Assembly: GCF_015354245.1 (NCBI RefSeq)
Contig: NZ_JADKYZ010000001.1
Span: 620,001 to 684,000, forward strand
Source of the DNA: Diaphorobacter caeni
GTDB lineage: Bacteria > Pseudomonadota > Gammaproteobacteria > Burkholderiales > Burkholderiaceae_C
Length of the DNA stretch: 64,000 nt
Direction: 5' to 3'
Both the position numbers and the translations under genes were made by a program. Under the pieces are notes generated by a model. That model did not search any database. It saw only the letters and a list, made by a program, of their open reading frames with translations, and had not been told where the DNA came from. Below are positions 1 to 8,154 of this stretch, in pieces; the stretch's first letter is position 1; each line of letters begins with the position of its first letter.

Positions 1-2
1 AC

Positions 3-1169
3 TGGCAAGGCTACTTGGCGCTTGGCGCGTCTGAAGCGGAAGGCAAGGGCTTGCTGTTTGGCACGCGCGCCATCGTGACGGCCGAAGACGGCACCACACG
101 CGGCGCGATCTACAACGTGCACACGCAGTCCGAGCGCCGCACGGCGGAGGCGGGCGCTATCGGCAAGTTCACCACGGGCAGTCTCGACCATCGCTTGCAG
201 GTGTCGTTCAACATCCTCAAGCACAAGGAAGGCTCGTACAACACCGCCTGCAATTACTGCTACACCACCAACATGTACAACCCGACGACGCCGACCTTCC
301 CGGCCGCGCCCGTCTGGAAGGGCTACACCACCGAAAACGAATTTCGCTCCGTCGCGCTTGCCGACACCATCAGCATGGCCGACGACAAAGTGCTCGTCAC
401 GCTGGGCTTGCGCCATCAAAGCGTGAAGACGCCGATGATCAGCGGCGCGGCATCCAATTACAGCAAGAGCCATCTCTCGCCAATGGCGGCCATCATCGTG
501 CGACCTTGGAGCGATGACATTTCGCTGTTCGCCAACTACACCGAAGGCTTGGAGCCGGGTCGTATCGTCGGCACGGGCTATGCCAACTCGGGCGAATCGC
601 TCGACGCGATGCAGACCAAGCAGGGCGAGTTCGGCGTGAAGATCAAAGCCGGTGAAATGACGCACACCGTCAGCGCCTTCCAGATCAAAAAGCCATCGGT
701 CATCACCAACAGCAACAACTATCAGGTGCTCGACGGCGAGCAGCGCCTGCGCGGACTCGAGTGGAGCGCGTTCGGCAAAATCGCGCCCACGCTGTCGCTG
801 CTCGGCGGCGTGGAATACATCAAGTCCCGCCAGATGAACACCGGGCTGGAAAACTTCGGCGTACCCAAACTGCGCACCCGCATCGGACTGGATTGGGACA
901 CCCCGATCAAGGGTCTCACCGCCGGTGGCCGACTGCTCTACACCGATGGGCAATGGGTCGACTCGGGCAACAAACTGCGCCTGCCCTCGTGGACGCGCTT
1001 CGACCTGATGGCCAAGTACGAAACCAAAGTCGGCGCGACTCCGCTGCGCCTCAACGCCAGCGTGGAAAACGTCGCTGGCCGCAAGTACTGGACCGGCATG
1101 TTCACCGACGGCTTCGCCATGCCGGGCGCGCCACGCACCTATCGCATGTCGGCGACGGTGTCGTTCTGA
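3..1169 (+). CDS. TonB-dependent siderophore receptor, C-terminal part (5' truncated by window)
   Basis: The reading frame is open from the first bases of the window, so the N-terminus (signal peptide, plug domain) lies outside. About 388 residues remain. They look like the C-terminal half of an outer-membrane beta-barrel of the FhuA/FpvA type: alternating amphipathic segments, a FANYTEGLEPG stretch typical of TonB-dependent siderophore receptors, and a C-terminal ...RMSATVSF ending in the aromatic residue used for outer-membrane insertion. A CNYCY pair of cysteines sits in an extracellular-loop-like segment. The likely role is TonB-driven uptake of a ferric siderophore or similar chelate. 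The exact ligand cannot be told from this part. No iron-related partner gene is seen downstream within the window. Confidence 0.85.
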   Translation, partial: WQGYLALGASEAEGKGLLFGTRAIVTAEDGTTRGAIYNVHTQSERRTAEAGAIGKFTTGSLDHRLQVSFNILKHKEGSYNTACNYCYTTNMYNPTTPTFPAAPVWKGYTTENEFRSVALADTISMADDKVLVTLGLRHQSVKTPMISGAASNYSKSHLSPMAAIIVRPWSDDISLFANYTEGLEPGRIVGTGYANSGESLDAMQTKQGEFGVKIKAGEMTHTVSAFQIKKPSVITNSNNYQVLDGEQRLRGLEWSAFGKIAPTLSLLGGVEYIKSRQMNTGLENFGVPKLRTRIGLDWDTPIKGLTAGGRLLYTDGQWVDSGNKLRLPSWTRFDLMAKYETKVGATPLRLNASVENVAGRKYWTGMFTDGFAMPGAPRTYRMSATVSF

Positions 1170-2048
1170 TCGGCATTGCTGCGTCTCCAAAATAAACGAC
1201 GGACTTTGGCGCTGCGGTCATGCCGCGGCGCCGTGGTCAGTCATGCGCGGATCCACCGGCTGACCGTCTGAAACGTGTTGCTCGCGTGCAACTAAATGTG
1301 AAAAACTATCAAGCTCCGTTATGTATTTGCTGGGTGGCCTGCTCGCCCCGTGAGTGCTTTCGCATTTGGCCGGTGAGGGACTCCTGATCTTGCCAACCAT
1401 GCCGGAACTGCCGTTGTGACAATCGCCTCCCCGCAGCGGACATGCAGTCCAGCGCTGCGGGCCATAAGGATGGAACGGTGGGAGCGCTCCATTTCATCTC
1501 TGTGCTGACAGCCTGCAGAAACAGTGGCCCGGCTGTGGCCGCCGGCGTGGCCTGCGCCGCTCCCCAATGCATCAATTCAGGGAGCGCAGTGAGCAGGCGA
1601 CGCATTGCGTCAACGGTCACCACATTGGCCGTACGCCTCGAAAACACCTGAAAAGCAAACAAAGCGGATCCAGGCGATCCGCTTCGCAGGGCATGACCGC
1701 GTCTGCAGTCGTTGAGCAGCCCCGAAAAGATTCCTGCACGCGACTCCTGTTAATCCCTAGCAATTCACTTCAATTGCATACTTTTTGTATCTCGATATAT
1801 ATACTTTTCATGGATCTGCCTTTTATGTAAGGCGATGTGTATCCAGCGTGGGGTGTTCAGACGTCTGTACCGATGCCACTCCGTTGCCAGCGAGGGGATG
1901 CTGGTCGCAAGCGTGTCGGGCGTTCGCATGGTGCTGTTTCGTCTCAGACTGTGAGGCGAACGTCAACACGCCCTTGGAGATGGCGACGTGCTCCATCCAT
2001 GGCGCTAGGTATTTGAAACCGGTAGTTCAAAAAAATATAGGCTGAAAA
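1170..2048. other. Long intergenic region without a convincing gene
   Basis: About 880 bases separate the receptor from the next gene. The open frames here are short, lack ribosome-binding sites and have no recognisable family features. The stretch around 1745-1830 is clearly more AT-rich than the rest and could hold the promoter of the repeat-protein gene that follows. A perfect hairpin lies at 1662-1684. Confidence 0.5.
1662..1684 (-). terminator. Hairpin, possible terminator on the minus strand
   Basis: A perfect 9-bp stem (AAGCGGATC / GATCCGCTT) encloses a 5-base loop. On the minus strand it is followed by a T-rich stretch (TGTTTGCTTTT), as in an intrinsic terminator. No minus-strand gene upstream of it was found, so what it would terminate is unclear. 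Confidence 0.35.
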
Positions 2049-4721
2049 TTGAAAAGAAAAGATCGAGTGAAGAGCGTGGGGTTCAACCTGAAAAATCGCC
2101 ATTGGTTTGAACCAACGGCACTGGGCATGAAGACGGCGATAGGTGGCGCATTGATGATCGGGTCGCTCACATCCGCCATGGCTTCGCCCCCCGCGCAAGA
2201 AGTTCCATTGGAGATATTTCGCGAAGACTTTGAAAACACGGCGCAAAAAGTGAGTCCCCCTGACCTCACCAATGCGCTGACGATGGATGAGTACGTCAGT
2301 GCCGCCACGGATTACAAGGGGCAGGTCGTAGGCATGACGTACGGCGCCGAAGGCAATTTGAGTGCCAGCACGTCAAGCGCCAGCGGAGGCAATGGCTCGG
2401 TAGACGGCTATTCCGGTGTGCCCTTCTGGCTGAACAAGCAATACTGCAATGGCCTTTGGCTGAGCGCTGACGCATCGGCCACGCCATACCCCAGCGCCAA
2501 GTTGCTGGCGCCTTACAAAGCGTTCACGGGTGCTCAGACTGTTGAAGCCAACCCGGGCAATGCCAATTATTGTCAGGCAACCACCAACAACACGGTTGCC
2601 AGTGACGCGTGGAGCGATCTGCAGGTGCTGGCCAACGTCCTCGGGCAGATCTCCAATCCTGGATCAGGGCCGGGCGCCAACAAATCCAACCGAGCCATCG
2701 CCGCATTCACACAGTTGCCGAACAACCGCAACTACCCCAACACGCCGATGATTCAGTTGAAGATGATGAAGTCGGTCCCGCTGCCGAGCTACCCGGGCTC
2801 CAGTGGTCGCTTCATCAGAATGTCCGTGGCGATGGCTGCGAGAAACTGCGCGTCTTCCAGCGGCACGCCAGCCAACGCGAATCCGACATTCGATTTTTAC
2901 CTGATCAAGGATCTGGCACAGAACTCGACGCCGGCAGTCAACCCGAGCAATCTGGAGCGGTTGACCACCAAGTCCATTGACGTCTGCACATCCGGTCAAC
3001 AGTATGTGAACGTCGGAACAAATCCCGGTGAATTGCCCTCCGCTTTGCCGTCGGGCAACGTGAACAGGTACGAGAGTGGAGCGCGCGCTGCCCAGTATCG
3101 CAGCGACATTCCCCTGCTGGTCAGCACGCCGAATATCGCTTTGCAGATGGTCAACAGCAATGCCTCGGGTCAGGGCAACGACGCCGCCTTCGACAATCTT
3201 CTCGTGGAAGACATCACGCCCACGCTCAGCAAGTCCTTCGCGCCTCAGACCGTGATCAATGGCGAGACGACCAGGCTGACCTTCGTCGTCACCAACACGA
3301 CCGACAATATGCTCAAGTCCGGTTGGTCCTTTGCCGATACCTTGCCTACAGGCATGACGGTGGCGAGCGCTCCCAATATCCAGCATGACTGCGGGACGGC
3401 CGTCGTGAACGCTGCGCCGGGCTCCAGCACCATCGTGATGAACTCGGGGCAACTGAACGCGGGAGCTACATCCTGCCAAGTGTCGGTGGATGTCGCCATC
3501 AATATTCCGAGCCCGGTCACGGCCCTCACCACCTTGCGCAATGGCTCCGGCAGCCCCGGCTCTGCGGGTGACACCACAACCGTGGGCCTGAACCCGCCAG
3601 CCGTTGCCGAGTTGATCGTTCTGCCTGTGGCTGACATGGCGGCCACGCCAGGAACAGACAAGACGGTGGAGGTCGATACCCCTGTCTCCATCACGACAAC
3701 CTGCACCAACGTCGGCCCCGAAGTCGCATTGGCCGCAACTTGCGTTGTGACAGGTGTGCCAACGGATGCAGCCGATTCTTCCACTGTATGCACCCCCGAA
3801 TCGGGAACGGTGGATCTTCAGCCGGGCAAGGCCATCTCCTGCACGACGAAGTTCACCCCGAAATCCGCTGGCGTCGTGAACCTTCTCACAACGACCGGCA
3901 CCACTTCGCGGGACGTGGATTCAACCAATGACAAGGCAACCACACAAGTCCTGGTGCCACCGATCGCGGACATGCAGGCATCCGCACCGACCTATGCCAA
4001 GAGTGAAGTCGGCAAGCTCACTTCGGTCACCACGACCTGCACCAATGCTGGGCCCAGCACCGCAGCGTCGGCCAACTGCGTGGTGACGGGCGCGCCAGCG
4101 GGTGCAACCACGGTTTGCACGCCCACCACACCGGTCGGCAAGTTGGTTTTGGGCGCAAGCATCAGTTGCGTCACCTCCTTCACTCCTGCGACGGCGGCGC
4201 CGATCACGTTGGTCACCACGGCCAGCAGCACCACGCCAGACCCCGATCCGGGCAACGACACGGCATCCACCTTGCTGACGGACGGTCAGTTGGCGGACAT
4301 GAAGTCGACGGCACCGACGACGGTGGCAAGCACTCCTGGAACGCCCGTTTCCGTGACGAGCGTCTGCACCAATGCAGGCCCGGACGCAGCGGCATCCGCC
4401 ACTTGCACGGTGACGGGAGCCCCTGCTGATGCAACCACCGTTTGCACACCGGACTCATCGGCTGCCAGTTTGGCTGTGGGTGCAAGCATCTCGTGCACAA
4501 CCACCTTCACGCCTCAAGACGCAACGCCAGTGACGCTGACCACGACGGCGGCCAGCACGACGATGGATCCCTATCCGGCCAACAACGTCGCTTCAACGAA
4601 GGTCGGCGCCGTAAGTCCGTCTTCCGTGCCAACGCTCGGCACGTGGGGATTTGCCGTGCTGTCGCTCCTGCTGGGAGGCGTTGCGGTGGTTCGTCAGCGC
4701 CGCACTCACAACGCAGATTGA
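2049..4721 (+). CDS. Secreted repeat protein with DUF11-like domains and IPTL-CTERM sorting tail
   Basis: An 890-residue protein with an N-terminal signal region (...MKTAIGGALMIGSLTSAMA), a ~350-residue unique domain with scattered cysteines, a DUF11-like domain (TLSKSFAPQTVINGETTRLTFVVTN...), and three tandem repeats of about 95 residues, each starting ADM and carrying four cysteines in CTN.GP..A..A.C.V.G.P....TVCTP....ISC order. It ends with VPTLGTWGFAVLSLLLGGVAVVRQRR. This matches the IPTL-CTERM pattern: a short motif, one membrane helix and a basic cluster, processed by an exosortase-like enzyme in Gram-negative bacteria. The start is uncertain. TTG at 2049 gives a long n-region, and ATG at 2127 gives a normal signal peptide. 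The function is unknown, probably surface or matrix. No exosortase is in the window. Confidence 0.75.
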   Translation: MKRKDRVKSVGFNLKNRHWFEPTALGMKTAIGGALMIGSLTSAMASPPAQEVPLEIFREDFENTAQKVSPPDLTNALTMDEYVSAATDYKGQVVGMTYGAEGNLSASTSSASGGNGSVDGYSGVPFWLNKQYCNGLWLSADASATPYPSAKLLAPYKAFTGAQTVEANPGNANYCQATTNNTVASDAWSDLQVLANVLGQISNPGSGPGANKSNRAIAAFTQLPNNRNYPNTPMIQLKMMKSVPLPSYPGSSGRFIRMSVAMAARNCASSSGTPANANPTFDFYLIKDLAQNSTPAVNPSNLERLTTKSIDVCTSGQQYVNVGTNPGELPSALPSGNVNRYESGARAAQYRSDIPLLVSTPNIALQMVNSNASGQGNDAAFDNLLVEDITPTLSKSFAPQTVINGETTRLTFVVTNTTDNMLKSGWSFADTLPTGMTVASAPNIQHDCGTAVVNAAPGSSTIVMNSGQLNAGATSCQVSVDVAINIPSPVTALTTLRNGSGSPGSAGDTTTVGLNPPAVAELIVLPVADMAATPGTDKTVEVDTPVSITTTCTNVGPEVALAATCVVTGVPTDAADSSTVCTPESGTVDLQPGKAISCTTKFTPKSAGVVNLLTTTGTTSRDVDSTNDKATTQVLVPPIADMQASAPTYAKSEVGKLTSVTTTCTNAGPSTAASANCVVTGAPAGATTVCTPTTPVGKLVLGASISCVTSFTPATAAPITLVTTASSTTPDPDPGNDTASTLLTDGQLADMKSTAPTTVASTPGTPVSVTSVCTNAGPDAAASATCTVTGAPADATTVCTPDSSAASLAVGASISCTTTFTPQDATPVTLTTTAASTTMDPYPANNVASTKVGAVSPSSVPTLGTWGFAVLSLLLGGVAVVRQRRTHNAD

Positions 4722-4725
4722 TGAA

Positions 4726-4777
4726 GTGAGGGAGCGACGGCATGGCTGAAACGCCATGTTCCCGCTCCCTTATTCAC
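4726..4777 (+). terminator. Hairpin terminator after the IPTL-CTERM gene
   Basis: Just after the stop codon, GTGAGGGAGCG pairs with CGCTCCC(TTAT)TCAC, and an inner CATGGC/GCCATG stem extends the fold. There is no clear T-run, so it may be a Rho-assisted or weak terminator. Confidence 0.5.
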
Positions 4778-4879
4778 CAGTCATCCAGACGTTCAATTCC
4801 AACCGGACTCGACATTGGGCGCAATAGCGATGCTGCGGTGGATTTGAATTCCACCGCTCTGGTTGAGAAATCTTGAGAG

Positions 4880-4902
4880 ACGGGCCCAAGCGGCCCGTTT
4901 CA
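4880..4902 (+). terminator. Small hairpin with T tail in intergenic region
   Basis: ACGGGCC and GGCCCGT form a 7-bp stem around CAAGC, followed by TTTCAT. It lies in a ~570 bp gap (4722-5295) between the repeat-protein gene and tRNA-Ser. Apart from this hairpin, the one at 4726 and the tRNA promoter, I see nothing in that gap. Confidence 0.4.
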
Positions 4903-5295
4903 TATGGGCATTGAGCATTGAGCGGCCCTTTTGGCTGCTTGCCGCCCGAGCGCTGGGAGTCAGGAAGTGGCTGGAGCGTGTCTCGTGCAGGATGGCCTAT
5001 GGGGTTCATGGTTGAGTGCTGCTGGCCTCACCTTGAGGCAAGGAGGGGCCGGAGCGCTGTATCTCCCGGGGCCAAATGAAGTTGGGGCAGTGGGCGTTGC
5101 CGCACTGGCCCTGCGCCGCCGAACCTGGTTGCATTGATTTGGCGTGAACGGGAGTGGGCTGAAAGGCCCCCTTCCGATCTAGATCGCCAGTGTGTTCTTG
5201 CATGCCCAACAATGTGCAATCCGACGAATTGATCAAAATCCGTATATCTTTCAGGGCACCGAAAATTTCCTGCTAGAATACTAGCTTCGAGTCGC

Positions 5296-5387
<92 letters not shown>

Positions 5388-5391
5388 ATGC

Positions 5392-5433
5392 AAAAACCCG
5401 TGCAGCTCTTTGAGTTGCACGGGTTTTCTGTTT
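5392..5433 (+). terminator. Intrinsic terminator after tRNA-Ser, probably bidirectional
   Basis: A perfect 12-bp stem (AAAACCCGTGCA / TGCACGGGTTTT) followed by CTGTTTTC. The A-run on the left arm means it could also end the convergent LysR gene on the minus strand. Confidence 0.9.
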
Positions 5434-5449
5434 TCTGATCCGCACTTGC

Positions 5450-6370
5450 TCAATCCTCCTCCATCTCCCCCCAGGATTCCCGCGTGAAGGCATACAGCAC
5501 GTCGAGTGCGGGCGACAGCGTGCGCGTTGCGATGCGGGCGATGCCGTAGCGGCCGTAGCGGTGGGGGTCGATGGCGATGGGGACTTCGGCGATGGTGCCG
5601 TTGGCGCGTTCGCGGCGGGTGATGGCGAGGATGCCGAAGAGCAGGGCGTCGCTGGCCAGGGTGACGCTGCGCAGGGTGTCCAAGTCGTTGCAGTGCAGGG
5701 TGAAGAGCTTGTCCTGTTCGGCCTCGGGGCCCCAGAGGTCGGTGAGGCGGCGGGTGATGGCGGTGCTCAGCGTGGTGGTGGCGAGCGGGTATTGGCGCAG
5801 GGTGTCGAAGTCCACGCGCTTGTGGCGCAGGATGGGGTGGCCGGCGCGGCAGACCATGCCGGCTGCGAGGTGGCCGAGAGGCTCCACTTCGACGTCGTTG
5901 GCGGAGTTCAGGATGTAGCTGTCGCCGACGATGGCGTCTATGGACTCGCTGCGCAGGCGCTCCAGCAGGGCGGTGGTGGCGCCGAGTTCGGTGCGCACCT
6001 TGATGGCGGGGTGCTGCTGCGCCATGTGGATCAGAAACGGAGTGAGCAACAGCGCGGCCGGGCCGGGGGCGAAGCCGACGTTCAGGTGGCCCTCTTTGGC
6101 GCCGCGCAGCAGTTCCATGTCGCGCTGCAGTTGCGTCATCTCCAAGCGGATGCGCCGCGCGCGTTCGGCGACGACTTCTCCGAACACCGTGAGCCGCGCG
6201 CGCCTTGCTCCCCGGTCGAAGAGTTGGGCCTTGAGCTCATCTTCCAGAGCGCGGATGCTGCGGCTGAGCGCGGGCTGCGTGAGGTGGACGGCGCGCGCCG
6301 CGTCCGAGAAGGTGCCGTGTTCGACGACGGCCAGCAGGTGTTTGAGCTTCTGTGAATCCATGAGTTTCAT
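5450..6370 (-). CDS. LysR-family transcriptional regulator
   Basis: A 306-residue LysR-type regulator. The N-terminal winged helix-turn-helix (about residues 5-65) contains the usual FSDAARAVHLTQPALSRSIRALEDEL. It is followed by a linker helix and a periplasmic-binding-protein-like effector domain (about 95-295). It is divergent from the DUF3311 / symporter / amidohydrolase / GTPase operon and most likely controls it in response to that operon's substrate, as is usual for divergently placed LysR genes. The gene starts at ATG 6370. The palindrome at 6407-6432 in the intergenic region is a candidate binding site. The effector is unknown. Confidence 0.9.
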   Translation of the reverse strand: MKLMDSQKLKHLLAVVEHGTFSDAARAVHLTQPALSRSIRALEDELKAQLFDRGARRARLTVFGEVVAERARRIRLEMTQLQRDMELLRGAKEGHLNVGFAPGPAALLLTPFLIHMAQQHPAIKVRTELGATTALLERLRSESIDAIVGDSYILNSANDVEVEPLGHLAAGMVCRAGHPILRHKRVDFDTLRQYPLATTTLSTAITRRLTDLWGPEAEQDKLFTLHCNDLDTLRSVTLASDALLFGILAITRRERANGTIAEVPIAIDPHRYGRYGIARIATRTLSPALDVLYAFTRESWGEMEED

Positions 6371-6406
6371 TCATGCTTTTCGAACAAACTTTGCATTTGA
6401 ATTATA

Positions 6407-6432
6407 GGAACAATGTTTCTAACATGCGTTCC
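6407..6432. promoter_or_regulatory. Candidate LysR operator palindrome
   Basis: Between the LysR gene and the divergent operon lies a nested inverted repeat: outer GGAAC...GTTCC and inner ATGTT-TCT-AACAT. It is the only symmetric sequence in this short spacer and is of the size LysR proteins bind. It is assigned by position only. Confidence 0.5.
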
Positions 6433-6511
6433 ACAAACGGTCCGCACCCTATTTTTGGCGGGCCATCGGTGGGCGGAAGGTGCCCGCCGGATTCATGACA
6501 GGAGACAAACC

Positions 6512-6727
6512 ATGTTCAAAGTGCTCATCGGGCTCGGCATACCGTACATCGCGGTGATTGGGCTGCTTCCCTGGGTCTCGACGGTCGAACTTTCGCTGCT
6601 CGGCGTGCCCTTCATCTATCTGTGGATTTTTATCTGGTTCGTGTTGACGTCGGCCTGCATGTACGCGGTCTGGTATCTGTTCGACCGCCACGAACCCGAG
6701 GCGCTCGCGGCGCACGGTGATCACTGA
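6512..6727 (+). CDS. DUF3311 small membrane protein
   Basis: A 71-residue protein with two hydrophobic segments (KVLIGLGIPYIAVIGLLPWV and PFIYLWIFIWFVLTSACMYAVWYLF) and a charged tail. DUF3311 proteins are small partner subunits usually encoded directly before sodium:solute symporters, exactly as here. The start ATG 6512 has a GGAGA ribosome-binding site 7 bases upstream; a longer frame upstream lacks such a site. The symporter gene starts 20 bases after this stop. The precise function is not known. Confidence 0.85.
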   Translation: MFKVLIGLGIPYIAVIGLLPWVSTVELSLLGVPFIYLWIFIWFVLTSACMYAVWYLFDRHEPEALAAHGDH

Positions 6728-6746
6728 ATCGAGAAGGACTGACGTC

Positions 6747-8135
6747 ATGGCTTCCATCGTTTTTCTCGGCTTCATCGTTTACTCGCTTTATCTGGCCATT
6801 CGCTCACGCAGGGGCGGTGGCGATCAGAGCGTGCATGATTTCTTCGTGGCCTCGCGGCAATTCGGCGCGTGGCTGGTGTTCTTTCTGGCGGCGGGTGAGG
6901 TCTACAGCATCGGCACGATGGTGGGTTTTCCCGGCGGTATCTACGCCAAGGGGCCGACCTACGGCGTCTGGTTTCTGGGCTACATCCTGCTGGCCTATCC
7001 GCTTGGTTATTTCCTGGGGCCGAAGATCTGGGAGGCAGGTTCGCGGCACAACGCGATCACCTTGCCGGACCTGTTCAAGGGCCACTACCAGAACCGCGCG
7101 CTTGAGCTGATCGTCGCGGCATCGGCCATCATCTTTCTGCTGCCATGGGGCCAGCTGCAGTTCACCGGGCTGGTGGCTGCGCTCAAGGGGCTGGGCTGGA
7201 ACTTCACGCCGCTGCATCTGGTGCTGATCTCGGCCGCGCTCGCGTTCACCTACATCGCGATCTCCGGCGTGCGAGCCATGTCGTACATCGCCATTCTGAA
7301 GGACATCCTGATGCTGGCGGCGATCATCGTGACCGGCGTGGCCGTGGGCATGCATGTGGGCGTGGACGAGGTGTTCCAGGCCGCGAGCGCCAAGGTCAGC
7401 AACCACATGAATCCGACCGAGCTGCGCTTTTCGATGAGCACGATCTTCTTTCAGTCACTGGGCTTCTACATGATGCCGTTCGCGATCCAGAACTTCTTCA
7501 CCGCCAAGAGCGCGAACACCATCCGCCGCACGCAGATCGTGATGCCGCTGTACATGCTGATGTACCCGTTCCTGGTGCTGGCCTCGTACTACGCGATCAG
7601 CCAGAACCTCGAACTCGCATCGCCCAACGAGGCGTTCTTCGCGGCGGCCACGCGTCTGTTGCCCGGCTGGCTGCTGGGGCTGGTGGCGGCGGGCGCGGCG
7701 CTTTCGGGTCTGCTGGTGCTGGCGGGCATCTGCCTTGCCATCGGCCCCATCGTCACCCGCAATCTGATGCCCTCGGTGCCTGAGCAGAAACAGAAGTTCG
7801 CGAGCAAGGTGGTGATCGTCATCTATCTGCTGATGTCCATCGTGATGACGCTCGCGACGCCCAACCTGATGCTCACGCTGATCAACACCGCGTACTACGG
7901 CGTCACGCAATTCTTCCCCGGCGTGCTCGCGATTCTTTTCAAGAAGAAGCTGCGCCCGATGGCGGTGGGCCTTGGCATTCTGTGTGGTCAGCTCTCGGCG
8001 ATCGCCATGTATGTGGAGCAGCCTGACTTCGGTGGCGTGAACCTGGGTCTCGTGAGTCTGGCGGTGAATCTGGTGGTGCTGTTTGCAGCGCAGTGGCTGC
8101 TGCCACGCCCTGCGGCGCAAGTGAAGACCGCGTGA
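6747..8135 (+). CDS. Sodium:solute symporter (SSS family)
   Basis: A 462-residue polytopic membrane protein with around 12-13 predicted helices. The N-terminal DFFVASRQFGAWLVFFLAAGEVYSIGTMVGFPGGIYAKG segment is typical of SSS-family Na+-coupled transporters such as pantothenate/proline/acetate carriers. The start is ATG 6747, preceded by GAGAAGGA; an in-frame GTG at 6717 overlaps the DUF3311 gene and has no better site. The amidohydrolase gene follows within 20 bases, so the transporter probably imports that enzyme's substrate, an amide or cyclic N-compound. The substrate is not identifiable from sequence. Confidence 0.9.
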   Translation: MASIVFLGFIVYSLYLAIRSRRGGGDQSVHDFFVASRQFGAWLVFFLAAGEVYSIGTMVGFPGGIYAKGPTYGVWFLGYILLAYPLGYFLGPKIWEAGSRHNAITLPDLFKGHYQNRALELIVAASAIIFLLPWGQLQFTGLVAALKGLGWNFTPLHLVLISAALAFTYIAISGVRAMSYIAILKDILMLAAIIVTGVAVGMHVGVDEVFQAASAKVSNHMNPTELRFSMSTIFFQSLGFYMMPFAIQNFFTAKSANTIRRTQIVMPLYMLMYPFLVLASYYAISQNLELASPNEAFFAAATRLLPGWLLGLVAAGAALSGLLVLAGICLAIGPIVTRNLMPSVPEQKQKFASKVVIVIYLLMSIVMTLATPNLMLTLINTAYYGVTQFFPGVLAILFKKKLRPMAVGLGILCGQLSAIAMYVEQPDFGGVNLGLVSLAVNLVVLFAAQWLLPRPAAQVKTA

Positions 8136-8154
8136 TCGATCGGCGGTGCAGAGA

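Noticed and set aside
1309-1662. 117-residue minus-strand frame before the IPTL-CTERM gene
   Set aside because: No ribosome-binding site, no recognisable domain and overlapping alternative frames; treated as non-coding.
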